A stretch of 64,000 nucleotides of DNA from Streptomyces sp. NRRL B-24484 (GCF_000717715.1 NZ_JOAI01000017.1:74882-138881); one strand, 5' to 3'. Shown: positions 24,599 through 33,964, counted from the stretch's first letter. Notes: generated by a model not told the origin, from the letters alone. Numbers and translations are program-made.

Positions 24599-25192
24599 TC
24601 AGCCGGCGGTGCCGGTGTCCGGGGACCGGCCGGCGGCAGCGGCGAGGAGGTCGTGCAGGAGTTCGCGGACCTCGGCCGGGTCGGCGGCGGCCAGGTGGGG
24701 CATGCCGGTGCTGCTGCGGGCGAGCACCACGCCGGTGAAGGCGGCGACGGCGAGTTCGGCGCGGAGCTGCGGGCGGTCGACGCCCTCGCGTTCGAGGCGT
24801 TCGCGCAGCGGGTCCACCAGTCGGCGGTGCAGGTGGGCGCGGACGGCGTCCTGGACCGCCGAGTCGTCGGAGGGCAGCACCACGGTCTGGAAGGCGGGCC
24901 CGGGGCCGCGCTGTTCGAAGCGGTCGAGCAGTCCGGCGAGGCGCTCCTCGTCCAGCAGGTCGGCCGGGGTGGCGTCGCCGTGCTCGGCCTGCACGGTGGC
25001 CAGGTAGAGCTGGGTCTTGCCGCCGTAGTAGCGGGCGATCAGGGCCGGGTCGACGCCCGCCCGTTCGCCGATCTCCCGAATGGTGGTGCGGTCGAAGCCG
25101 CGCTCGGCGAAGAGTTCGATGGCCGCTCGCAGCAGCAGGTCCCGGCTGCGGGCCGCATCGCGTCGCCGCTCCCCCGCAGTCGTCTCGCTCAC
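24599..25192 (-). CDS. TetR-family regulator
   Basis: 197 residues. The N-terminal DNA-binding domain is LLRAAIELFAERGFDRTTIREIGERAGVDPALIARYYGGKTQLYLA, with a ligand-binding helical C-terminus (TetR_C-like, LHRRLVDPLRERLEREG). It begins with a GTG that overlaps the stop codon of the MFS gene (GTGA), so it is translationally coupled to the transporter. It most likely represses the transporter promoter, where an inverted repeat lies at 26746-26776. Confidence 0.92.
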   Translation of the reverse strand: MSETTAGERRRDAARSRDLLLRAAIELFAERGFDRTTIREIGERAGVDPALIARYYGGKTQLYLATVQAEHGDATPADLLDEERLAGLLDRFEQRGPGPAFQTVVLPSDDSAVQDAVRAHLHRRLVDPLRERLEREGVDRPQLRAELAVAAFTGVVLARSSTGMPHLAAADPAEVRELLHDLLAAAAGRSPDTGTAG

Positions 25193-26721
25193 GCGGGTGC
25201 TCCCTCCTCCCGGGCGGTCTCGCCCTCGCCGTCCGCCGCACGGGCGGCGGTCCGCGGCCGTTCCCCGGCCGGGTCCGCACCGGCGGTGTCCCGGCCCGCG
25301 GGCCGGGCGGTGGTGCCGGCGGCCACCGCGGAGCCCCGCCGCGGCAGCACGATGGTAGCCGCACCGACCACCACCCACACGGCACAGCCGATCAGCGCGG
25401 CGGTCCCGTAGGCGCTTCCGGTGGGCAGGGCGTGGCCGGCCGGGGTGTGGGCCTGGAGCACCGCACCGCTCAGCGCGCTGCCGGTGGAGTAGCCGACGTA
25501 GCGGAGCACCTGGTTGAAGCTGATCGCGCTGCCGGTCTCGTGGGCGGGCACCGCGCCGACGATCAGTCCGGGCATCACGGCGAAGGTCAGGCCGACGCCC
25601 AGGCCGGCGAGGCCCATCACCGCGAAGAGCTCCCAGAGGCGGTCGCGGCCGAACAGGAAGGCGAGGGTCGCGGCCAGCGAGACCGCGCAGCCGATCGGCA
25701 GGATCGCCGCGGTGCCGGTGCGCCGGGCGAGGCGCGGCGCGATCCGGCTGGTCAGGATGCTGGCGACGGAGAACGGCAGCAGTGCCAGTCCGGCCACCGT
25801 GACCGAGGCGCCGAAGCCGTACCCCGCGGCGGCGGGTGTCTGCACGAACCGGGTGACCAGCGACATCAGCAGGTACATCCCGACGCCGGCGACCAGTCCG
25901 GCCACGTCGGCGGTGAGCACCACCCGGTTGCGCAGCGAGCGGAGGTCGATCAGCGGGTGGGCCGTGCGCAGCTCGTGCCGGACCCACCACAGCAGCAGGA
26001 GCACGCAGGCGGCGGCGAGACCGAGCAGACGGGGTGAGGTCCATCCCCACGGTTCGGCCTCGCTGAGGGCGAGCAGCAGTCCGCCGAGTCCGAGGCCCAG
26101 CAGGCACGCGCCGAGCAGGTCGAGCGGGCGGGCCGGGCGGTGCGCGGTCGGCGGCAGGACGAGGACGCCGGCGGTGAGGGCGGCGGCGCTGATGGCGGCC
26201 CCGAACCAGAAGGCGGCGTGCACGCCGAGGGACTGCGCGACGAGACCGGTGAGCGGGTAGCCGAGGCCGACGCCGGCGACGGTGGTGAGCGAGAGGATCG
26301 CGAGGGCGGAGCGGGAGCGCTCGCCGGGCACGCTGTCGCGGGCGGTGGCGATGGCGAGCGGGGTGAGGCCGAGTCCGACGCCCTGGAGGGCCCGGCCGGC
26401 CACCAGGAAGCCGAAGCCCAGCGGCAGGGCGGCGAGCACGCTGCCGGCGAGGACGGTCGCGGCGGCGGCGAGCATCACGGTGCGGCGGTGCGGGCCGTCC
26501 CCGAGCCGTCCCATGACGGGGGTGGCGACCGCGCCGACCAGCATGGTGACGGTCAACGACCACTGGGCGTCGGAGAGGGAGACGTGGTCGACGGCGGCGA
26601 TGGTCGGGATCATCGGCGCGCCGAGGCTGCTGATCACGGCCACCACCGTGCCGAGGAACACCAGCACCGGCACCAGTGCCCGCTGACGCCCCGACGCGCC
26701 CGTCACCGCGCTCGCCCGCAT
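25189..26721 (-). CDS. MFS drug-efflux-type transporter (DHA2, 14-helix)
   Basis: About 510 residues with some 14 hydrophobic helices. Motif A is MGRLGDGPHRR after helix 2, and motif C is GVGLGYPLTGLVAQ. This layout is that of proton-driven multidrug or antibiotic exporters of the DHA2 group. The C-terminal 60 residues are Ala/Arg/Glu-rich and cytoplasmic. The start at 26721 (MRASAV) is chosen because the upstream ATG at 26754 overlaps the probable operator. It forms a two-gene operon with the TetR gene. Confidence 0.92.
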   Translation of the reverse strand: MRASAVTGASGRQRALVPVLVFLGTVVAVISSLGAPMIPTIAAVDHVSLSDAQWSLTVTMLVGAVATPVMGRLGDGPHRRTVMLAAAATVLAGSVLAALPLGFGFLVAGRALQGVGLGLTPLAIATARDSVPGERSRSALAILSLTTVAGVGLGYPLTGLVAQSLGVHAAFWFGAAISAAALTAGVLVLPPTAHRPARPLDLLGACLLGLGLGGLLLALSEAEPWGWTSPRLLGLAAACVLLLLWWVRHELRTAHPLIDLRSLRNRVVLTADVAGLVAGVGMYLLMSLVTRFVQTPAAAGYGFGASVTVAGLALLPFSVASILTSRIAPRLARRTGTAAILPIGCAVSLAATLAFLFGRDRLWELFAVMGLAGLGVGLTFAVMPGLIVGAVPAHETGSAISFNQVLRYVGYSTGSALSGAVLQAHTPAGHALPTGSAYGTAALIGCAVWVVVGAATIVLPRRGSAVAAGTTARPAGRDTAGADPAGERPRTAARAADGEGETAREEGAPA

Positions 26722-26745
26722 GCCCGGCCCGCCTCTCCGCTCGTT

Positions 26746-26776
26746 TGTCATCAACCGATGTCTTCACATGATGACA
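26746..26776. promoter_or_regulatory. inverted repeat, probable TetR operator
   Basis: TGTCATCA / TGATGACA, perfect 8-base arms with a 15-base centre, 25 bases upstream of the MFS start in an AT-rich patch. Size and position suit the TetR-type repressor encoded in the same operon. Confidence 0.6.
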
Positions 26777-26964
26777 TGTGGATGGGGGCGCACGGGAGGG
26801 GTTGGACGGGCGGGGGTCGGGCGGTCCGCGGCACGGCGGCGTTCCGTCTCCTGGGAGAAGCTCGACGCCGTCCGCGAACTCGACCCGGTGCTGCGGTCCT
26901 TCGCGACTTGCCTCGCCGCCCGGGCCTGATCCGGCACCGGGTGCGAGGGCCTAGGATGCCGCGC

Positions 26965-27420
26965 ATGTACGAGTTGGAGCGGTTCCGGTCCCTGGTCCTG
27001 TCCCTGTCCTGGGTGGAGATCGAGTTCGCGCGGCCGCGCGTCCGGAGCGAGCACGTCGATGGTCTCGCGCGGATCTACTGGACGCTGGACGACTGGATGC
27101 AACGGGTGGCCCTGGTGCAGCTGGTGCAGGACCAGGACCACCCGGCGCTCCGGCCGGTCATGCTCGACGTTCTGCGCGCCCCGCTCACCGAGGACACCGA
27201 GAACGTGGAGCTGACCAAGGCGGCGGCACTGGGCCTGATCGACGCCCGCTACAACACGTTCATGACGTTCTACGAGGACCGGGCGGCCCTGCACGCGGCC
27301 GTCGACGAGGTGCTGGCGGCCCACGGGTCGGGCGAGGAGCCGTCGGGGCCCTCTGACCGGTGCTGCGGTCAACTCCGCCGCGGGTCGGCTCCGCTGGGAG
27401 CGGCTTCGGCGTGCTGGTGA
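26965..27420 (+). CDS. conserved hypothetical protein
   Basis: 151 residues from the ATG at 26965; an in-frame ATG at 26956 is also possible. The sequence (MYELERFRSLVLSLSWVEIEF, IYWTLDDWMQRVALVQLVQD, then LTKAAALGLIDARYNTFMTFYEDR) is strongly helical and has clear coding bias. The last 25 residues are lower-complexity. I do not recognise the family. It is convergent with the DedA gene. Confidence 0.65.
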   Translation: MYELERFRSLVLSLSWVEIEFARPRVRSEHVDGLARIYWTLDDWMQRVALVQLVQDQDHPALRPVMLDVLRAPLTEDTENVELTKAAALGLIDARYNTFMTFYEDRAALHAAVDEVLAAHGSGEEPSGPSDRCCGQLRRGSAPLGAASACW

Positions 27421-27447
27421 CCCGGCCGGCAGCCCGGCCGCCCGGGA

Positions 27448-28089
27448 TCAGGACTGCTCGTCGTGGCCGCCGCCGCTCTCCGCGCGGGACTCGCTCCTGC
27501 GGCGTCGCAGGTGCCAGACGATCAGGCCGACCACCACGACCACGGCGAGCGCGATGGCGAGGGCACGGCCGACGACGCCCTCGACCCGGCTGTAGGCGGC
27601 GCCGGCGAAGTAGCCGAGAAGGGTGAAGCCGACGCCCCAGGCCAGGCCGCCGAGGGCGTTGAACAACAGGAAGCGCCGGTAGGGCATGTGGGAGATGCCG
27701 GCCAGCGCGGGCATCATGGCGCGGAAGAAGGCGATGAACCGGCCGAAGAAGACGGCGGCCGGTCCGCGTCGGCGGATCAGGTCCTGGGCCTTGGAGATCC
27801 GCTCCCCGTGGCGCCGCATGGGTCGGGTGCCGAGGATCGCCGGACCGGCCCGGTGGCCGACCTCGTAACCGACGGAGTCGCCGAGGATCGCCGCGCCGAC
27901 CACGACCAGGATCATCACGCCGAGCGCGACCTTGCCCTGGTGCGCGAGGACACCGCCGAGGACGGCGGCGGTCTCACCGGGGATGACGAAGCCGAAGAAG
28001 AGCGCGTCCTCCGCGAAGACGAGGGCGCCCACGACCGCGTACACGACCGGGCCGGACAGACCGGACAGCCAGTCGGTGATCGAGTGCAT
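27448..28089 (-). CDS. DedA family membrane protein
   Basis: 213 residues. VFAEDALFFGFVIPGET and FFGRFIAFFRAMMPALAGIS are the two DedA signatures, with the Glu/Asp and Arg residues needed for function in characterised members. Five to six helices and a basic C-terminal tail are seen. DedA proteins are flippase-like membrane proteins that support lipid-carrier recycling and membrane potential. GAGGTGG lies a few bases before the ATG. Confidence 0.93.
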   Translation of the reverse strand: MHSITDWLSGLSGPVVYAVVGALVFAEDALFFGFVIPGETAAVLGGVLAHQGKVALGVMILVVVGAAILGDSVGYEVGHRAGPAILGTRPMRRHGERISKAQDLIRRRGPAAVFFGRFIAFFRAMMPALAGISHMPYRRFLLFNALGGLAWGVGFTLLGYFAGAAYSRVEGVVGRALAIALAVVVVVGLIVWHLRRRRSESRAESGGGHDEQS

Positions 28090-28853
28090 CAGCCACCTCG
28101 TTCGGGATCGACGCCCCTTTCCTCCCCCAATGTAACGGTTTCCACTTTCAGGGATGTGAAGACGGAGGGCTGTGCCCCCATCTCCGGGTGCACCACGAAC
28201 GGCAGCCGTCGCGGTTCGCGGAGTTGGTCCGGGACGGGGAAAGGGTCGGGCAACGCCGGTTGGGCGGAGCGGCGATCACGGGTCCGACGGTGGACCGTCG
28301 GCTCGACCTCACCGGGGGATGACGAACGGTCCGGACGCTGCGGGGGCCGGCCGGGTCTGCGGACGGTGGAGTCCGCCGCGCCGACCGAGTGCAGGACCGG
28401 GCCGCGGGCGCCGTCACCCTCACGTCAGTGAGCGCGCCCCCCAACACCGCGAGGCCGTCTGGTACTCGTCCGGTCCTCGACGGCCGAGGGCCGGGCGCGG
28501 CGGACGAGGTTCCGGCGCCCTCGCCGTCGGGCATCCCGACTGGGCGTGGTCGGCCGCCACTTGCACCCGATCCGTTCCCCCGCCGCGCCGACCGCCCGCC
28601 CCCGTTCGCACGGTTCGAAGGGCCGACCGGGAGCGGCCGCGGCGGGGTGCACGACCGCCTCACGACGGCCGTCCACCGGTCGTGTTGACCCGGATCCCCG
28701 CGCCGGGCGGCACCCCCGCGCCGGCCACGACGCCGATCCGATCGCGACATTGTGCCCACAACGCCCCGTTGGGCGGGCGGAAGGCCTGAATGGCCTCTAT
28801 GTTGAGGATGAAACAGGACAAACCATCCCCGATGTGGTTGTGGAGATGTCGTC
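28090..28853. other. long noncoding stretch between dedA and hupS
   Basis: About 760 bases with no gene I can support. Just upstream of dedA (28120-28165) is an AT-richer patch with GGAAAC and TACATT on the minus strand that could be its promoter. Near 28750-28800 TTGT-GCCC-ACAA and AGGCC-TGAAT-GGCCT are small inverted repeats in the probable hupS promoter region, with TATGTT as a possible -10. Several frames open in the middle but are Pro/Arg-rich and unlike proteins. Confidence 0.45.
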
Positions 28854-29558
28854 ATGAACAAGGGACAACTCGTCGAGGCGGTAGCCGGGCAGCTCGGCAG
28901 CCGCACCGCCGCCGAGGACGCGGTCGACGCGGTCCTCGACACCATGGTCCGTGCCGTGGTGGCCGGGGAGCGGGTGCAGGTCACCGGCTTCGGCACGCTG
29001 GAGAAGGTGGAGCGCGCCGGCCGCTACGCCCGCAACCCGCAGACCGGCGAGCGCGTGCGGGTCAAGAAGACCAACGTGCCCCGCTTCCGCCCGGGTCAGG
29101 GCTTCAAGGACCTGGTCTCCGGCGCGAAGAAGCTGCCGAAGTCAGGCCCGGCCACGGCCAAGGCCCCCAAGGGCTCGCTCACCGCGGGCAAGTCGGCCGC
29201 TGCTGCGCCCACCCGCAAGCGGGCCGCGGTGAAGCGCACGGCCGCCGCGGGTGCCGCCGCCGCCGCGCCGGCCGCCGCCAAGCGGACGACCGCGAAGAAG
29301 GCCACCGCCAAGAAGGCCACCCCGACCAGGGCCGCCGCGACGAAGTCCACGGCGACCAAGGCCGCTCCGACCAAGGCCACCACCGCGGTCAAGAAGACCG
29401 CGGCGAACGCCGAGAAGACCACCGCCCGGAAGACGACCGCGGCGGCGAAGAAGTCGACGGCTCCCGCGAAGAAGGCCGCCACCGCCAAGAAGACCGCACC
29501 GCGCACCGCCAAGAAGGCGACGCCGGCCAAACGGACCAGCCGCCGCACCACGGCCTGA
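28854..29558 (+). CDS. hupS: HU-family nucleoid protein with Lys-rich tail
   Basis: 234 residues. The first 95 form a standard HU domain: MNKGQLVEAVAGQLGS, VQVTGFGTLEKVERAGRYARNP, then the DNA-binding arm TGERVRVKKTNVPRFRPGQGF. The remaining 140 residues are an Ala/Lys/Thr tail of KKAT, AKKT and TKAA repeats resembling histone H1, the hallmark of actinobacterial HupS. It compacts DNA, notably in spores. An 18-bp terminator follows. Confidence 0.95.
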   Translation: MNKGQLVEAVAGQLGSRTAAEDAVDAVLDTMVRAVVAGERVQVTGFGTLEKVERAGRYARNPQTGERVRVKKTNVPRFRPGQGFKDLVSGAKKLPKSGPATAKAPKGSLTAGKSAAAAPTRKRAAVKRTAAAGAAAAAPAAAKRTTAKKATAKKATPTRAAATKSTATKAAPTKATTAVKKTAANAEKTTARKTTAAAKKSTAPAKKAATAKKTAPRTAKKATPAKRTSRRTTA

Positions 29559-29563
29559 ACAGG

Positions 29564-29602
29564 ACGGGCCGGCCCCGGTACTCGGTACCGGGGCCGGCCC
29601 GT
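29564..29602 (+). terminator. 18-bp stem terminator after hupS
   Basis: Perfect arms ACGGGCCGGCCCCGGTAC / GTACCGGGGCCGGCCCGT with a 3-base loop, 5 bases after the hupS stop. Very stable, no U-tract. Confidence 0.9.
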
Positions 29603-29666
29603 TCGCGTGCGCGGACACGGCGCCGTCCGAGCGCCTCCGGGACGCGGGGACGGGGCGCGTGCGCGG

Positions 29667-29973
29667 TCAGTGGCCGAGCCGCAGGTTCCAGACCTTCAGG
29701 TCCACGTCCAGCTCGCCGTAGCCGCCCTGGTCGTCGTGGGCCGCGGTGACGGTCGCCAGGCCGATGGGCGAGTTGTCGTTGACCGCGCAGACGCGGTCTC
29801 CCTCGGCGGGGAGACAGGGCCGACAGGTCGATGCCCTCCATGCCGAAGCGGGACTTCCCCGACCGGCGCACAGCCCCGTGGATGCCGTGGAGCCCTGCCC
29901 GGAGACCGCGACAGTCACTTGCGGCGCCGGCGGAACCGTACGGCGGCGGGTCCTGCCTCGGATGCTGTATCAA
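29667..29973 (-). pseudogene. frameshifted fragment of unknown protein
   Basis: The 3' part reads CAVNDNSPIGLATVTAAHDD, then GGYGELDVDLKVWNLRLGH and a stop at 29667, with good codon bias. The preceding coherent sequence (RSGKSRFGMEGIDLSALSP) is in another frame; removing one C from a run near 29810 joins them as ALSPAEGDRVCAVND. No start or family can be assigned. It is the first of several broken genes in this stretch. Confidence 0.4.
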
Positions 29974-30241
29974 GTCCCCCGATCGACCCTGGGATCACCG
30001 TGCCGGAACCGCGGCGATCTGCCGGAACGACGGCCGAAGCGCGCACCGGTCCACCGGCCCCGCGGACCGGGTGGTCAGCCCCCCGCGTTCGGGTGGGCCG
30101 GGTGGGCCGGGTGGGGCCGAACGGTGGCCCGCGGTGAGGCTTCACGCTCCCGCGGCCTCGGTCTGCGGGGCGCATCTCCTGCAGTCGGCGGGCGATGCGG
30201 CCGTCGGACCCGATGCCACGACACTCCGGGAGGACCCCGCC

Positions 30242-30596
30242 GTGGTGACGTACGACGACCTGGTCGGCGGGGTGGGGCGAGCACGTCACCCGTGCCGACC
30301 CGGCCGTGGTCGCGGTGTGGCACATCCCCGGCCAACAGAGGGCCCTACTCGCCGAGATCGGTGAGCCTGCGGCCCACCAGGTGATCGAGTACGCCGACGT
30401 CCGGGGCGGGCCCGAGCCCGAACTCGCCACCGCCGAAGGCCGCGACCTCGGGGTGGTTCTCGGGGTGGGCGAGGCCGTCGCCCGTGAACGAGGACCGACG
30501 AGGACCGGGGACGTCGGGCCCGCGACGGTCAGCAGCGGGACCGCTCGCCGGCCGGCAGGCAGTCCCAGGTGGCCTCCACTCGGCGGTCCACCGTGA
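30242..30596 (+). pseudogene. SUKH-4-like immunity protein, frameshifted and truncated
   Basis: After a GGGAGG site a GTG opens VVTYDDLVGGVG; one extra G near 30275 shifts the frame, after which EHVTRADPAVVAVWHIPGQQ, LLAEIGEPAAHQVIEYADV and GPEPELATAEG follow. This is the N-terminal pattern of Streptomyces SUKH-4-type immunity proteins (xVTYDDL, WHIPxxxxxLL, EPELAT). It breaks off at about 30535 against the end of the convergent broken gene, so the C-terminal half is missing. Probably non-functional. Confidence 0.5.
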
Positions 30597-31171
30597 ACAG
30601 GGGGCGGGAGCGGACGACGTCGCCGGCCCGCTGGGCGCGCAGCACGAGGCCGAGGTCCCGGGAGCCGGGGTCTCCTGCGTGGGTGTACAGCAGCCCCGAC
30701 CGGTTCGCCTCCAGCCCGGTCAGCCACCGTTCGAGTTCCGAGGGGACGCGTCCGACCAGCGGGGTGCCCTCCGGCACGACCTGGAGCTCGGTCCGGCGTC
30801 GACGGCGACGCAGGCGAGGTACGCCTCGTCACCGGCGGTCCGGCCGGCGGGCGTGCCGGAGCCAGGCGTACTCCGCGGTGTCCTCCGGGCGTTCGGCCTC
30901 CCGGCGGCGCGCGTCCGCCACGGCCTGCGGGTCCGCCCAGGGATCCTCCGGGACGGCCCCCTCGCGGGCCGCGCGGCGGGCCGCCGCCTCCTCCTCGGCG
31001 ACCGGGTCGCCGATCTCCTCACCCCGGGCCCGCAGGCACCGGCGCGCGATCCACCGGTAGCGGGAGTTGCCGCCGGCCGCGGGGGGCACTCCAGTCCGTG
31101 GCCTCCGGCGCGGCCCGGGCCGCGGGCGGCAGGCTGTCCGAAACCGGGGAAGCGCCGTGGTTGCCGATCAT
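30529..31171 (-). pseudogene. conserved hypothetical gene with three apparent frameshifts
   Basis: The ATG at 31171 gives MIGNHGASPVSDSLPPAARA. Near 31083 one extra C shifts to GNSRYRWIARRCLRARGEE, then PEDPWADPQAVADARRREAE. Two compensating shifts around 30835 and 30793 pass through AGDEAYLACVAVDAG into ELQVVPEGTPLVGRVPSELE, then WLTGLEANRSGLLYTHAGDP and WDCLPAGERSRC. The repaired product, about 210 residues, is a plausible soluble protein of unknown family. It sits between SUKH-4-like genes. Confidence 0.5.
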
Positions 31172-31196
31172 GGCGGAAGTATGGCCGCCCGGTCCG

Positions 31197-31787
31197 TCAG
31201 GCCGGCCACACCGGAACGGTCTCCGCGTGGGCGCAGCAGGCCGTGTCCTCGCTCTCGACGGTCCGCAGACAGGCTTCGCACATCCAGTCCGGTTCCCCGG
31301 GGTCGGGGGCGATGGTGCTGACGGTGTTGTCCCGAACGAGGAGCCGCCACTCGTCACCCGGTTCCTCGCCGACCGCCTCGATCGTGCCGTTGAGGACGTG
31401 GTCGAAGGTGAAGTGCCCGAATCCGGGGTGGCCCTGGGCGGCCGCGCCGGGCTTGAGGAAGTGGTCGACGAGGTAGGTCATCCACTCCGCGGCGAAGTAG
31501 AACTTCTCGGCCCCGTTCCACTCGATGCCGCTCCCGTCCTCGACGGATTCCCAGTGGCACCACAGGCCGGGCTGTCCTTCCGGCGGACTGTTGGCGTCGC
31601 GGACATCCTCGTTCCCGGCCCGCCCGGAGCGGTCGAACGGCCGGTGGGGCGGGCCGTCGACGTAGTAGGGGCCGGCGTCCCGGTCCATCCGCCGGCTCCC
31701 GGCGAACCTCCGCAGATAGCTCCGCTCGGCCGCGTTGAGCGGTGGAACGACCTCGATCCGGCCGGTGAACTCGGTGTGGTATCCCAC
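31197..31787 (-). CDS. conserved hypothetical Streptomyces protein
   Basis: 196 residues from a GTG start (VGYHTEFTGRIEVVPPLNAA). PPEGQPGLWCHWESVEDG, IEWNGAEKFYFAAEWMTYLV and DHVLNGTIEAV are features of an intact family seen in Streptomyces, with no known activity. A C-terminal extension carries CxxC-spaced Cys (WMCEACLR, then TACCAHAE), a possible zinc site. The start is chosen because the conserved YHTEFTGR motif follows directly and GGAGCCG lies upstream. Confidence 0.72.
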   Translation of the reverse strand: MGYHTEFTGRIEVVPPLNAAERSYLRRFAGSRRMDRDAGPYYVDGPPHRPFDRSGRAGNEDVRDANSPPEGQPGLWCHWESVEDGSGIEWNGAEKFYFAAEWMTYLVDHFLKPGAAAQGHPGFGHFTFDHVLNGTIEAVGEEPGDEWRLLVRDNTVSTIAPDPGEPDWMCEACLRTVESEDTACCAHAETVPVWPA

Positions 31788-31927
31788 GGTCTGCGGCTCC
31801 TCGGTGGCGGGGGGGCGGCGCGCGGCCGCGTTGCGGGGCCGTGCGCCGTCGGTCCGGGCCACCGTAGGGGCCGGCACCGACACCACCGGGCCGGGAGGTG
31901 TCGGAGGGAGGACGCAGGGTGCCGGGC

Positions 31928-32413
31928 ATGGTGGAGGAGGCGGGTCCCGAGGTGGTGTCGGCGCGGAAGCGGCTCGCCGGGTGGGTGCGGGACGAGTTGC
32001 CGGCTGCGGGCCTTCCGGCCGCGCTGGTGACCGGGGACCCGGTGCTGTCCGCGGGTGCCGTGGTCGGCTACGACGAGACCGTCGGCGACGACGCCAGTGA
32101 GGTGGCGGTCTCCTGGAACTGCCGTCCGCGGCTTCAGGACTGTCTGTCGCGGGCCTGTGACCTGGAGCAGTGGCACGATCCGGCGTTCCGTCACTACGGG
32201 GCGGTGCAGGAGGCCATGCTCTCGGCGGTGATCGCGGTTTCCCGGCTCGGCCGGGTTCACCGTCCGCGAGAGCCCGTACGAGTACGAGCCGCTGACCGTC
32301 GAGGTCCTGGCGGGGCCCGGCGCGCGCCCACCGTGGGTGCCCTCCGTCGAGGTGCAGGCCCGCACGCGGCAGGGTGTCCGGCGTCGGTGGATCAGTCGTC
32401 GCCGTCGGCGTAA
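31928..32413 (+). pseudogene. conserved hypothetical gene with a frameshift
   Basis: The ATG at 31928 gives MVEEAGPEVVSARKRLAGWV, LVTGDPVLSAGAVVGYDETV and a helical RACDLEQWHDPAFRHYGAVQ. Near 32250 one extra base shifts the coherent frame to GFTVRESPYEYEPLTVEVLA, then GPGARPPWVPSVEVQ. The original frame stops at 32413, overlapping the end of the convergent SUKH-4 gene. Product unknown; broken copy or consensus error. Confidence 0.45.
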
Positions 32414-32901
32414 CTCCCCATCTCGACGTCGTCGCAGAACGTCTCCCAGAACCCGCTGTGTGCGAGGGCGGTCCCGTCGATGCCGGACAGGAGGGCGCGG
32501 AGCTCCTCCGCCACCTCGCCGAAGCGGTCCTCCTCGTCCTCCGCGTAGAACGGGAAGCGGGCGATCACGGCCTCGACGCACCGGGTGAACGAGTCCAGAT
32601 CGCCGTTCACGTGACGGGTCGCCGCCGAGTCGGCGCGGGGCACCTGGACCACCTGCCCGGTGGCCGCGTCCACGGCGATGTAGCCGAACAGGCCCGATGC
32701 GGCGACGGCGACCGCACCCTGCTCGCCGACCGCTCCGAGGTACAGCGGCTCCCCCAGGGGCCGGTACTCGTATCCGATCAGCCCGCCCGGGATGCCTGGT
32801 TCCCGGAGGCGGTCGGCGATCCGGGCGGGTGCTTCGGGCGGAGCCTCGACGCGGATCAGGACGTACGCGGGCTCCGGCAGGGGCAGCAGGGGGTGGCTCA
32901 C
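32392..32901 (-). CDS. SUKH-4 family immunity-like protein
   Basis: 169 residues. GLFGYIAVDAATGQVVQVP, HVNGDLDSFTRCVEAVIARF, LRALLSGIDGTALAHSGFWE and a final acidic DDVEMGSYADGDD match the SUKH-4 pattern of Streptomyces, related to SMI1/KNR4. Such proteins usually bind and neutralise polymorphic nuclease toxins, but many copies lack a nearby toxin, as here. It is intact, unlike its neighbours. Confidence 0.75.
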   Translation of the reverse strand: MSHPLLPLPEPAYVLIRVEAPPEAPARIADRLREPGIPGGLIGYEYRPLGEPLYLGAVGEQGAVAVAASGLFGYIAVDAATGQVVQVPRADSAATRHVNGDLDSFTRCVEAVIARFPFYAEDEEDRFGEVAEELRALLSGIDGTALAHSGFWETFCDDVEMGSYADGDD

Positions 32902-32988
32902 GGGAGTGATCCTCCCCCACCGGACGGTCCCCGTCGACCGCGTCCGGACGCCGTCCGGGTGCGCCCGTCGGCCGGCGCGCCGGGACTC

Positions 32989-33825
32989 CTACCGGGGCTG
33001 CTGCGCCGTGACGAGGTAGTAGTCGAGGATTCCGCACTCGTAGGCGCGCAGGAAGTTGCGCGGCCAGGTCTCCGGGGCCCACCACCGGCTCAGCCAGGTG
33101 TCCCAGCCGGGCCAGACGTGCCGGCCGATCGACTCGACGGCCACGTCGGTGAGGCCCGCGCCGGTGAGCGCGTCCGCGAGGTGGCGCACCGGACGGGCGA
33201 TGTCCAGGCCGTTGGCGAAGGTGTCCAGGAGGCCGGCGAGTTCCGCGGACCGGCCGGGTGCGTCGTCGACGGTGAAGAAACTGACGACCGCCGCCCGGCC
33301 ACCGGGCCGCAGCACCCTCGACGTCTCCTCGGCGAAGGCCCCCAGGTCCGGGAAGTGCTGCGCGGCCTCCACGCTGATCACGGCGTCGAAGGCGTCCTTC
33401 TCCAGCGGGACGTGTTCGGCGGCGCCCTGGACGAACCGCAGCCGCTCCGGCTCCCGGCGCAGCAGGTCGGCATGGGTGTCGCGCGCCCGCTGCAGTTGCT
33501 CGGGGTGGATGTCCATGCCGGTGACCGTGGCGCGGCCGTACGCGTCGAGGGCCAGGGCGCAGCCCATGCCGAGGCCGCAGCCGACCTCGAGGATCGCCGG
33601 TTCGGCGGGTGGCGCGGCGGCGGCCAGGACGCGGCGGTAGAGGTCCTGCTGGCTGCGGATCCGGTCGGTCTCGTCGAGCGGCCGGGTGAGGTCGATCGCC
33701 TGCCAGTCGCCGAAGTTGATGAATCCGCCGCCGAAGACCGGGTTCCGGCTCAGGTCCGCCGGGCCGTACGTCTCGCGCACCGCCGGGTTCATCGCGGGTT
33801 CCGCCTGCCGTGTGCCGTCTGCCAC
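32989..33825 (-). CDS. class I SAM-dependent methyltransferase
   Basis: 278 residues from a GTG start. The SAM-binding motif I is ILEVGCGLGMG, the acidic loop ends in GMDIHPEQL, and motif post-I is FDAVISVEAAQHFPD; VLRPGGRAAVVSFF is the fourth strand. The size and the C-terminal WPGWDTWLSRWW region resemble small-molecule O- or N-methyltransferases of natural product pathways. A start at 33792 (MNPAVRE) is also possible. It lies about 4 kb from the biosynthetic operon and is not clearly part of it. Confidence 0.87.
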   Translation of the reverse strand: MADGTRQAEPAMNPAVRETYGPADLSRNPVFGGGFINFGDWQAIDLTRPLDETDRIRSQQDLYRRVLAAAAPPAEPAILEVGCGLGMGCALALDAYGRATVTGMDIHPEQLQRARDTHADLLRREPERLRFVQGAAEHVPLEKDAFDAVISVEAAQHFPDLGAFAEETSRVLRPGGRAAVVSFFTVDDAPGRSAELAGLLDTFANGLDIARPVRHLADALTGAGLTDVAVESIGRHVWPGWDTWLSRWWAPETWPRNFLRAYECGILDYYLVTAQQPR

Positions 33826-33964
33826 CGTGCCACCCCTGCCGTGAGAGTGATCGTCGTCGTGCGTGCGGTTGTTTCGCGGGCGTCCGCAGTCAGTCTGCCG
33901 CACTCCCTCACAACGCGGCACGGGGTCGGGGGTGACGGGCGGGCCCGGTGGTAATTTGGCGATC

